Positions 51,061 to 60,430 of a DNA stretch of 64,000 nt are shown in pieces. Position 1 is the stretch's first letter. Every line of letters begins with the position of its first letter. The translations under genes and the position numbers were made by a program. Location: positions 16,846,617 to 16,910,616 of the forward strand of contig JAVDOI010000011.1 of assembly GCA_032191485.1 (NCBI GenBank), written 5' to 3'. Source of the stretch: Leptoclinus maculatus (taxonomy: Eukaryota; Chordata; Actinopteri; Perciformes; Stichaeidae). The notes beneath the pieces are model-generated. The model searched no databases. It worked only from the letters and a program-made list of their open reading frames with translations, and was not told the origin of the DNA.

Positions 51061-52826
51061 AGTTAGATTCTCACATGAAGAAGTGATGCCCAAGTACACA
51101 GGCTGACATTTGTTCACTGTGGTTGGTCCCGCATGGTTGATTTTCACAATGGGATTTTGTCTATGTCAGTGACTTTGTTTTAACTTGAAATGTAAAGGCT
51201 GCTACTTATGATTTGAGTTACTGCATTGACACCATACAGGCGTTTGTACTGTCAGAAAGCAGCATCATAACCAGGCAGCTGCCAGTTGAGCTGATGAAGC
51301 TTCCTGGTTGAGTGGAGATTAATGTTTTCATTACTAAAACAGCAAAGTCAGCTGCCTTTGATGAAGTATTTCTAGAAAACCCATCACCTGCACCTGAATA
51401 TTCACAGACATTTTGTCAGTGTGAGTATTTGGATGAGAAAGACTTATGATAGAAGCATTATTTCTGGCAGCTGTAAGTCAGGAGATAGGAGAGAAACTAC
51501 TGACCAACTACATAAAAACAGTTAGAATAAGTTTTGAATTGTAACATTAGAAGCTAAACCACCACTACTATCTGTTACCATTTCAGCCACATTTTTCAGT
51601 AATCTTACTGAAATCTGACGCCATGGCAATACAAAGCATCTTAAGGCTATCTTTTAAAAGTACTGACAGAATAGTATTGGTGCAGAGTTGTACATGTCAG
51701 GCACATGTAAACTCTGCCCACACAAAGTCAGCTAATACAGCTAATGTCCGTACACACAGTACATTATGACCAATTAACACAGACCGAACAAACAAACAGA
51801 GAGTTATCGGGTGTGTTGCTTCAACCTGATTCTCCCAATAACGTGTGTGTGTGTATACACAATCCTTAGAGAGAGACAGAAACAGGAATACACAAACACA
51901 ATGAATTAACTCAACTAAAGCAATTAGGGGGAGAGAAATCACAGATCAGGCCAAAACCCACCTCACCATGGTAGTTCCAGCTACTTGGCTATTGACAATA
52001 TTGACCGCAGCTCTGTCAGACACAACTTAGCAGTTGCTTCCAGCCGATAGTACGTGTGTTGCAGTAAGAAAATAAGTTGCTTTCTATAAATTATACTGTA
52101 ATCAGCACAATGTTAACTTAGAGTGTGTTTGGTAATTAGAGCTGTTATATTGGTCTGCCTCACGTCAGTGAAATTAACAAATGCAGAAAACATGTTTACC
52201 AATTTGACAACACATACATCACATTGAGCAAAAAACATGGTACAAATGAGTAGCTATAATTTGAGCGAATTAAGAAACACATTCACCAGTTTGATGACAG
52301 ACAAAGGAATGCGGGGTAAATTGAGTTGTGTTGTTTAAATCCTCTTTTTGCTAGAAGTTGGCACTTTGAAAGCCGTCAGGATGTAGCTGGTGGTTTGCCA
52401 GTTGTGGTTACCATATCTCTTTATTTTCAGTTGAACTTGCTCTGTTCATGTCTTCAGTGCCTGTGGAGGCTTTATGTTACCACAGCCTCAGGCTGAATGT
52501 CATCTCAACAGCCCATCAAATTGAGTGACAAGTGCTGGCCTAACCTGCACACCTGAGGGCACAAATAAAGGACACGCGTTCACAATGCACTTTGTTGCCT
52601 CGAGGTGAAAAGTTGCATATTGCAGCCTTAAGGAATTTTGCCTTTTTTTTTCTCGAGATGGGTGATTTAAAAAAATTATTATTATGCAACTAGTCGTAAG
52701 CGTGATCTCAAATGAGGGCAAGGCCTACACAATTTGGCATTTAACCATGTGCAGCTGAACAAGACCTAAAAAAAAAAAAATCCAAAACAGACCAAAGAAT
52801 AAATAAAGGCATTTGTAGAATCCTTA
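51061..52826. other. Gene-free stretch
   Basis: Short TG run near 51843-51854; A13 run at 52768-52780. GAAAAGTTGCATATTGCAGC at about 52606-52625 resembles the end of a MITE, but no partner end was found. Confidence 0.4.
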
Positions 52827-52961
52827 AAGTTAAGTACCTTCAAATTAGTATTCCCTGACCGGGAATTGAACCCGGGCCGCGGCGGTGAGAGCGCCGAATC
52901 CTAGCCACTAGACCATCAGGGACACACTGGCTCAAAGAAATACTTCGTGAAATTACGTTAA
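52827..52961. repeat. tRNA-Glu cassette, copy 1 of a 135-bp duplication
   Basis: This 135-bp segment and the one at 53271-53405 match at nearly every base, including about 24 bp of flank downstream and about 39 bp upstream of the tRNA. The shared flanks (GTTAAGTACCTTCAAAT and CACTGGCTCAAAGAAATACT) show the duplication copied the whole cassette. Confidence 0.9.
52851..52922 (-). tRNA. tRNA-Glu (anticodon CTC)
   Basis: A 72-base tRNA gene read from 52922 down to 52851. The acceptor stem TCCCTGA pairs with TCAGGGA, and the discriminator is A. The A box TGGTCTAGTGG fits TRGYNNARNNG and the B box GGTTCAATTCC fits GGTTCRANNCC. Anticodon stem CGGCG/CGCCG encloses loop CTCTCAC, with anticodon CTC at 52889-52887, so it decodes GAG. 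The T stem CCGGG/CCCGG is fully paired. No intron; CCA is not encoded, as usual in eukaryotes. It differs from the common vertebrate tRNA-Glu(CTC) mainly in G7 to A, which turns a wobble into a full pair. The first T4 run downstream is 63 bases away (AAAA at 52784-52787 on the plus strand), which is unusual for a Pol III gene. Confidence 0.95.
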
Positions 52962-53025
52962 TAAACCATCACAGTGTCACATAATATTGTTGAGAAAAAA
53001 ACACAAATTTCACTTCACCTAATCA

Positions 53026-53098
53026 TTCTTTGAACGGGAATCGAATCCAAGTCCTCTACACTAGCGCTGCAAATTGCATGTGGAATAATGTACATCAA
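53026..53098 (-). pseudogene. Decayed tRNA-Glu-like copy (3' half retained)
   Basis: Plus strand TTCTTTGAACGGGAATCGAA-TCC matches the start of the intact unit at about 18 of 23 bases: the acceptor 3' strand and T arm. On the minus strand it keeps GGATTCGATTCCC, close to a B box. The anticodon arm and 5' half are barely recognisable and the A box is lost. It lies between the two intact genes in the same orientation and has a similar CTTCA-containing flank. Confidence 0.55.
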
Positions 53099-53141
53099 AC
53101 AATCACGACCCTCTCCCAAAGCAGTTAATTTTACCTTTGCA

Positions 53142-53214
53142 TAGCCTGAAGAGGGATTCAACACAGACCTTGGTAGTAAGAGAACCAAAGTCTACCTAAG
53201 ACACCATCATGGTG
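53142..53214 (-). pseudogene. Decayed tRNA-Glu-like copy
   Basis: The plus strand from TAGCCTGAAGAGGGATTCAA to GACACCATCATGG aligns end to end with the intact tRNA-Glu unit at roughly 60% identity with a small indel. Acceptor pairing and the anticodon stem are broken, so it cannot fold as a tRNA. It has the same orientation as its neighbours and is a third or fourth member of the local array. Confidence 0.6.
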
Positions 53215-53270
53215 CTAGGACCATTTGGAAGTAGACTAAGCATTAATCACAATATCCCAAAGTCGGCTTG

Positions 53271-53405
53271 AAGTTAAGTACCTTCAAATCAGAATTCCCT
53301 GACCGGGAATTGAACCCAGGCTGCGGCGGTGAGAGCGCCGAATCCTAGCCACTAGACCATCAGGGACACACTGGCTCAAAGAAATACTTCGTGAAATTAC
53401 ATTAA
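53271..53405. repeat. tRNA-Glu cassette, copy 2 of a 135-bp duplication
   Basis: Equal in length to the copy at 52827-52961 and offset from it by 444 bp. Differences are few: CAAATCAGAA for CAAATTAGTA, two changes inside the tRNA, and ACATTAA for ACGTTAA. Confidence 0.9.
53295..53366 (-). tRNA. tRNA-Glu (anticodon CTC), second copy
   Basis: A 72-base gene read from 53366 down to 53295 with the same acceptor stem, A box, anticodon arm (CTC at 53333-53331) and B box as the first copy. Two substitutions distinguish it: one in the variable loop (CGGC to CAGC) and one in the T stem (CCGGG to CTGGG), which leaves a U-G wobble there. Both are compatible with folding. No T4 run lies within about 290 bases downstream, the nearest being A7 at 52994-53001 on the plus strand, so termination is unclear and a transcript would read through the two decayed copies. 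It may be functional or recently inactivated. Confidence 0.9.
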
Positions 53406-54254
53406 AGAGCAGTAACTCGAGTAGCTGTCTGGCCTTTGGATCATGACTTGTGTACCATTATTTGTGGGTTTTTCTGTATATTTTCCACAGGATTACACTG
53501 ACTGCTTTGTGGGAGTACAGGCAGTCACAGCCCTTTCTTTTTTCATTTTTTTTCCAACCATCCATACATTTTAATTACATTTTCTTTTATTTTCTATGTT
53601 CAACTGTTGATCTGATTAGCACTTATTTTGTAATCTTCAAAAACACTTTCTGTATCTGAAGTAGAAGTCCACGATCAAACTCATGACGGCTATTTTTTTG
53701 TGTTTAAAGTTCAAACCCATTTCTTGTGGATTTTATGTGTCTGCACCAAGGCACAGGAGGTGTTACTCACTGAGGAGATTTAGCCATCATTAAACAAGAG
53801 TGAATCACTACTATTGCAGTATGTAGACATTTTATTCATTAAAGCCTCTATTCACTGAGCATAATTAAACTGATAATAATGGCACTTTGTAATCTGCAAA
53901 ATGAAAAGTAAGGGCTTATCTTTTAAAGGAAGAAACATTTTAATGAAATCATGAAGTGGTGTTAGATCAATCTAAGTGCGCAGTTTTCAGAAATGCTACT
54001 TCAATATCTCTGCGTGTCATTTTTGATGTGGCTAAAAGTACATTTTGGTTTCAGATGTTGGAGGCTTTATGAAGCCACTGTAAAATTGAGATAATCTTAA
54101 AATGTTGTCATCATGATTACAGTCCCCACATTATTTCCAGTTATCAAGCCTCTTGCTGATAAGTCGTTGAACTACTAAAGTTTCTTAATAATAAAGATGC
54201 CATCTAATGTTAGTTACAGTAATGCATGAACCTCTGTGGATGTATTCATGTTTT
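53406..54254. other. Gene-free stretch
   Basis: AT-rich, with a T-rich run near 53540-53595. No gene or repeat was recognised. Confidence 0.4.
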
Positions 54255-54490
54255 CTGAGCTATAAATTAATGCAACTGTAAATGCCCTCTTGAGCAGATT
54301 ATAATCCACATTTAGTTATTAATTAAATAATCCCTGCTTTAGTAATCAGGGTGGGCATTAATGACATTTGGTCATGCATTTTAATTAAGATTATATGCGC
54401 ACATCTTAAAGACAGGCCAAACAAGCACTTTAGTTCACGGTCAATTACACACAGTGGTAATAAAGTATGTTTAATAATTTTCTAACATTT
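54255..54490. promoter_or_regulatory. Candidate regulatory block with OTX/PITX-type and TAATTAA sites
   Basis: TAATCC occurs at 54302-54307 and 54328-54333, with TAATCA shortly after. ATTAATTAAATAA and TTTTAATTAAGATT lie between and beyond. TAATCC is the preferred site of K50 (OTX, PITX, GSC) homeodomains. The spacing in about 230 bp of unique sequence suggests an enhancer; binding and conservation are untested. Confidence 0.3.
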
Positions 54491-54647
54491 AAATAAGCCA
54501 TGAGCAGGATGTAACATACAGATAAATATGTTTCGACCAATTTTGTTTTGAGTCTATTTCATATTTATTTGAAACGTAGATTACGTGCAGCTAGAGTCGT
54601 TAAATATCAAAGACAAGCTTGAACAGCTATCTAAAATGTCACTGGTA

Positions 54648-54693
54648 AACACAGTGGTGGAAAGTAAATAAGTACATTTACTCAAGAGCGGCA
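54648..54693 (+). mobile_element. End fragment of a dispersed repeat (GTGGTGGAAAGTAA type)
   Basis: ACAGTGGTGGAAAGTAAATA followed by AGTACATTTACTCAAG is the start of a repeat common in teleosts. The remainder of the element is not recognisable, so this is a truncated copy. Confidence 0.55.
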
Positions 54694-56053
54694 CAAAACA
54701 CATGAGCAATCACTAAAATATGCATATGTACTGCTCAGGATTGAATTGTAAAGCAATGCTGGGAGTGAAGTCACCAAATAAAAATGATAAAAACAAAACT
54801 AAAAGAGTGAGAGAGGTGTCTGAGTGTTTGTGCAGGCCCACACAGTCTCTCTCTCGTTAAACAATAGCAGTGGAAATACCTCTGGGTTTGGATGACGGGC
54901 ATGCAGGGTCTTTGAACTACCCAACAGTTTATAAAACAGTTCACATTAGCTTCGCCTCAACCAGCTACATGGAAGTTCTGCTTACTGTTTAATTCATCAA
55001 GACCCACAATATGAACGTCTCGGCAAAGGTTCAGGATGTTCCACATTAATGTCAGGCATGTGTGTAGCAACATGAATATTACTTGCACTTAATTCATTAT
55101 GGGTAAAAAACCCATTAGATTCCATGCTAAATCTAAGAATAACTACACACTGTTGTAGACGATGCTGGTGTGTGAGATGGTGTATAATATCTGCACCGCT
55201 CACAGATTGGAGTGATGCTCCGCTGTGATAAACCTTTTCCTTCTTGTATGTTGTTTTGATATGATCATAGGGAGTACTAGTATCTCAGCAGTAAAATGGA
55301 GCAATATGCCTGGATGTAAAAGTCTGCATGGTACAAGTACGTATAACTCAGACTGCATGAATAAGCACTTTCAGTATGACAAATTAATGTCCTTGTCTGA
55401 CCACCATTAAAAGGAATATAGAGCATGATATATAGAACAGCCTTGAATATATTATCCAGCCTCTCTGCCGTCTTCATTTAAAGAGGACATTGAGATCTTT
55501 TCATGTCATTTCACAGCAGCTTTAACCACTATTCAGTTAACAAACAGAACATTGTTAGGTCAACAGTGTCTGTTGAATGTGTCTCAATGTGCACCAAAGT
55601 TCTGCCTTATCAATTCATTCTGCCATGACAACAGGCCGCCCCTCTGTCTGAGGTACTTTGAGTACAATTGCAACAAAGAGCTGTAGAGAACAGTTGGACC
55701 TCAGATCCTCCCACTTAAGCCTTGCAAGGCTCTTGTAATTAATACAGTGCTCCTTTCATGATCAGAGAGAAACTGGATTGGCACAAAGTTTACCCCGGCT
55801 AACAACACTTCAATAATTGTGTTTCCTTTTGTATGGAATCAACCAGAATGGTGGGCCGTTTTTTCTTCTTCCATTTTGTACTTAAAGATTGTGATGTGAT
55901 AGCAGCCCAGTGAAAAAGGAACACACAGCAAAGCATGACACTTTGCATGCCATCCACATACAAGTAATGTTTTTGTGTCCAAATAATGCGTTTATGCTAA
56001 TAACATGTATTAATCACAGTTGTCCCAATACGTAGATCAACAGTTTAAATTAA
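54694..56053. other. Gene-free stretch
   Basis: Nothing recognised beyond short AT-rich words. Confidence 0.4.
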
Positions 56054-56082
56054 CACTGTTGCAAAATATTTTTGCAACAGTG
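56054..56082. repeat. Perfect inverted repeat with 13-bp arms
   Basis: CACTGTTGCAAAA at 56054-56066 and TTTTGCAACAGTG at 56070-56082 are exact reverse complements across a TAT spacer. The arms contain TTGCAA, a C/EBP-type half-site core. It is too short and tightly looped for a microRNA precursor. Confidence 0.9.
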
Positions 56083-58019
56083 AACACTGAAGCTTCCCAT
56101 CCACCATTAGTCATAAATAATTGCAGCCTGCATCAAATTAGAGGGGATGCAAATGCTTCCACAGAGCCGAGAAATGGATGATTTTCTTTTTTTTCAATGA
56201 GGGTAGAACATTGTCTCCTGAAAAGTGTGCGATTTGTTGAATTATGGCAACAGGAAGCTCTGTTCCATTGTGTTGCTTTCTTTAGATGTGCCTGTGACAT
56301 CTGAAAAATATGTGGCCCCAGACTTTCTATTAAAAATTGATCTTTGACTGTATGTAGCCAAAGACTTCTCTGTACATTACCCGAGGTGTTTTTCAGCCTC
56401 ATGAAACAACGTTCTGGTGCAATGACTGTGCGCTCAAAGGATTTCTACCTCTTCGCTGCAGACCCCCAGCGACCTGCGGCGCTCTGCATATCTTATTCCC
56501 AATGTTGGTCACCGCATCCAGATACACATGTGTGCGCTGGCAAATCTGTTCACCTCAGGGAAAGCTGCCTGGGGGAAAATTGCCTCAGGGGGACGTGCAC
56601 ACATCCCTGTCTGTCTCCATTATGTGAGATTTAAAGCTGCTTTACCTTGTTTACAGCGCTGTCAGAGAATACAGCCGCTGCACTGCTTCTCCTCTGAAAA
56701 TATTTGCAAAATGGGTGTGAACAACATTTACGGTAATTAAAAGCGGCAATGTGTTGTGATGATGTGCGTGCATTGTTTGAGTAATCAGATGCCAACTCTA
56801 GATGGCTGCGGTGAAATGAGCCTTTTGTGCTGTTTGCCTTTGAGCAATTAAGTGTTAATTGTTTGTTCCTCTGCTTTCCAGATACGTGAGCAGATGTACA
56901 GTAGAAGATAAATTGTTTCTGACTGGAGGGAAACTCTGAAAAGGCTTCATTGGTACGTGCCTGCAGTTGATACATGGGTCGCAGGGCTGTCATGACATAG
57001 CATTATTGATCAATAAGAGTACCAACCTGGGTATTATCCATGGGTATTAACGTCTATTAACTATGCATAGAGTAAGCGCACAACTTTGTGGCCGGATGAA
57101 AGAAGCAGAACTGTCAACCGTACTGTGTGAGGGTGTGTGCTTCTTTTGGACGCAGTGATCGCATGCTCTGCCAGCATGCTTACATATTGTCTTGGCTTTG
57201 AAGGCGAGCTGTCATGCATGTTTGATCACAGGATCAAAAACAGACACTCAGAAGTCCCACAGTCTTGGCAGACGAGGGCTATGCATTTTCTCGAGTAGAG
57301 AATTTCATTTCCGCCTTAAGAAAGTCTTGATCCTATGCCATTTCCCAACTCGCATGGAATATTTGCTAATGACCAAACACACCTCCTCAACATCTGCTCC
57401 CTCCATCTCTCCGTGGGTTCCCAGGAGATCTCAAAGACCAGATCCCTTCCTCCTTTCCACCCATCCTCCCCACTATTTACCCAAAGGGCACACTGAAGGA
57501 GCAGGTTGTCCTGGTAACAAGTGAGGAGAAATTCTGAATCGAAGCACTGAAAAACCGTCTACGACTGAGCCAACTGGCATACGTCACACAGCCGTGGTCG
57601 GACCTGTCCGGAAGCCAATCATCACGGCGTCGCTGTGGAGTCTGCTTCCGAATAGCATTCAGTTAATGAGCTGTATGCTGTCTGTAAATCTAACAAATAC
57701 CCACCAGCACATGAAGGCACCACGTCAACAAGTTTTCAAACTAAATACAGTAGATGGGAAAAACATACTGGTACAGTACACACTCTCCTGTCAAACTCTT
57801 TACTTTGGCTCCCAATTTCCTGTATCATCCTGTATCATATTTGACTCGTTTCTTTTCATTCATTGTCTCTGTGGCAACATGAGCCGGCAGATACAGTAAC
57901 GTCAAATTGGGATAACTGGACACTTTTGGGGTTGACTTACTGTATCAGACGCACTCTAGATGGCTACAATTTTCAAATGTATCATTTTACAACCAGGCTA
58001 TCCATAAAAACACAGTAAA
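56083..58019. other. Gene-free stretch
   Basis: Octamer motif at 56147-56154. The cysteine-rich 96-codon frame at 56344-56634 has no known cysteine spacing. 57192-57524 also lacks motifs. Confidence 0.4.
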
Positions 58020-58083
58020 CATCCTACTCCACTGCATCTGAACATCCAATTAATGAATATTCAGATGCAGTAGTAGTAGGATG
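58020..58083. ncRNA. MicroRNA-sized hairpin, uncharacterised
   Basis: The left arm at 58020-58042 and right arm at 58060-58083 pair over 21 positions: nine pairs (CATCCTACT with AGTAGGATG), a small 2/3-base internal loop, then twelve pairs (ACTGCATCTGAA with TTCAGATGCAGT). The loop is 17 bases. A length of 64 bases and a two-segment stem suit a pre-miRNA. The arms match no miRNA seed I recognise. It may equally be a relic of a palindromic MITE; expression is unknown. Confidence 0.3.
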
Positions 58084-59739
58084 CTTCTGCCAGCAAGCAG
58101 AAATACTAGTGCTTGGTAAATACACTAGCAGAAGGGATTTATACTGCAGGAGGGTTTTGAAATGTGTATTTGGACATTTTAATCCTGTATTCATGAAATG
58201 ATGTCACCACTGGACACTGCTGCAAATCCAAAACTAATGACAAGCTCTCCAGAGCCACCTTTCAAGACAGTGAGTTTCGGAACAAAGGTTTTCAGTGAAG
58301 TATTCCATTCTAAATTGCACTGGAAGTCAATGCAGTGCAGCAGAACCGGAGTAATAGATTGTCTGCGTGGAGCTCAGCAGCCCTGCTGCATTTGAACAGG
58401 TTGCTAACACGCAGTCGCTGAACCATTCAGACATGTAAATAGTTGCACTATTCTAGGCGGAAGGGAAACAAAGGCGTGGAGAATTTGTTCAACTGCATTT
58501 CTAGGCAGCATTGTTCTAAATTTAGAGACGTTTCTTGGCTACAGAAAGAGCCAGGATTGCACGGGGCTTTTAATGTGCCGATTAAAATCCTGGTATGGAA
58601 CAAAAATGACTTGCAGACTTTCTGGCTAAGGGATTTAACATTTGCTGTCAAAAGGCGGAGACAAAAGATAATACGGACCAATTACTGGATCTTAGGTTTG
58701 TTTTGAACTCTGAACCCAAAGAGTCGTTGCATAAAAGCATTTTGCTAGAGTGAAAAATGAAACCGAGACCTACAGGATGTAATTTCAGGCTCACAAAGCT
58801 GTTCCTCTGTCGACTGAAATCAGCTGCATCCTTGAGCAGAGCTAAGAAGAGAAGAAAAGGTTGCGTGAGAGATGGGAAAAAAACATTTTCAGACAGTTTA
58901 CTTAAAGATATGTTTGTGTTTAATTTAACAGCATATTTCTTCTGGTGGTGCGTTCTGGTGCTGGCAAACTGAGACGAACAGTGGAGTGTAGTGTAATGTT
59001 GCCTGACGGACAGCAGTAATGGATAATAAATCCCAGGTTGAGGTGCTGTTTGATCATAAATCATACTCAGACTGTTGGCCAATGTCAAATCCATCAGGCT
59101 GCAGTGCAACAGGGAGCAGTGGGCTGAAGATGTGAGAATAAATCCCATTTTGCTGAATGGTTTGTCTCACTATACAACAGAATATCAAACAAACAACTTC
59201 CACGGATAGGAAAAACATCATCGGTTCATCGGTAGCTGGGGCTAAAATAGGTCAAAAGTAAATAGTGAAAGAGGTGTAAGTAAGCACGAGCTGGATATTG
59301 AATACTTTGATAGGAAAACTTTCACTCCATAAAAATGGATCCCTCTGCTATAATTTAAATCTTTTTCATATATTTTTCATATCCGGCCAGATTCATGAGC
59401 CAGGGGGGTCCAGTGAATCAGAATGTATCATCAAGCAGTGGGAAGCAGTTGAAAGGTTCGCTAATATGATGTTTTGCTGCTTGTTTCTTTTACTGCAAGG
59501 TCATCATAAAGATCAAAATAATCCCCCGTGACAAATTTGTTTTCAAAAGGTTTCACTCTCCTTCTCTATCATCTCCGAGAAATACTGCCCGATAGTGCTG
59601 ACTCCAATGGAATGCTTTGATCGGGGCCTGATGTATTACCCTGTCTTTCCTGTAATTCAAATGCCTCCACCACTTGTTTTGGGGAAGAACATGAGTGTGA
59701 AATGGTCCTGTGGGAATCCTACTAAAGGGCTTCTTTACT
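58084..59739. other. Gene-free stretch
   Basis: A 166-codon minus-strand frame at 58648-59148 is uninterrupted, but its translation shows no family motif and overlaps plausible frames on the other strand. Confidence 0.4.
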
Positions 59740-59930
59740 CCCAGACACATGTTGAGGCATGTCAAATTTCTAATCTGATGAAAACCCTTGCCAGTGAGAA
59801 ATTATTGTGCAAAATGCAAATTCGCAGCCCACTGGTAGGAGGGATCATTTATCAATGCAGCTTGATATTGCAGGCAGCAATTTGCTTGTCCTGGCCGGGG
59901 TTCAAAATGAGATGAGAATTATGTGGTTGA
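59740..59930. promoter_or_regulatory. Candidate regulatory block with octamer site
   Basis: ATGCAAAT at 59814-59821 is preceded by ATTATTGTG, a poor SOX-like half site four bases upstream. GATCATTTATCAATGCAGC and GCAGCAATTTGC follow. Unique sequence; conservation is untested. Confidence 0.25.
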
Positions 59931-60299
59931 TGCTTCAAGCATTGTTGATAAATTTGTCCAGTATGTGAAATGCAGTCAACACGTAAGATATGGGACAGCA
60001 GATTATCTACTCACCGAGACATAATGACTCGCTGAATTATGTGGCTTTGTGTTCAGGCCCTAATGGAGCCTCTGAACAATGCTTACTTTATATATTTTTT
60101 GCCAAGTCTCCCAGTCTCCATAAATTTGAACCGCACAAACTACAGCATGGGTCTTTGTTGCTTATCATTTATAACACACGACTTGTTCCCTGGCAATTTG
60201 CTTCAAAGATAAGCGTGCTGATTTACACCAGAACCAGTTACAGAACTGACCAATTACGCTGCAGCGCGTGCCCGTAAGAAACACTGCCATGTGTAACGA

Positions 60300-60430
60300 G
60301 CAACAGTTGAGATAGTGGGCTAATCCTGATTTATGCATTATGTGAGCGCTAACAGGCTGTCAGCATACCTAACACGGACAATGTATTGACAGCACTTAGC
60401 TGTCTCACCTACATCAAATCATAAGTGATG
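60300..60430. promoter_or_regulatory. Candidate regulatory block with repeated TALE-type sites
   Basis: CTGTCA (in GGCTGTCAGCAT), TGACAG (in TATTGACAGCAC) and CTGTCT (in TTAGCTGTCTCACC) fall within about 60 bp. ATGCATTATG lies upstream. This is MEIS/PREP-type motif clustering like that at 20.9 kb. Confidence 0.25.

Noticed and set aside
56054..56082. MicroRNA precursor at the 13-bp palindrome
   Set aside because: The three-base loop and short stem are unlike Dicer substrates.
56344..56634. Cysteine-rich 96-codon frame
   Set aside because: Cysteine spacing fits no family I know and the frame has no splice context.
56797..57970. CTCF sites at CTAGATGGC words (about 56797 and 57957)
   Set aside because: At least three core mismatches each.
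58648..59148. 166-codon frame on the minus strand
   Set aside because: No family motif and no exon boundaries with matching phases; likely chance.
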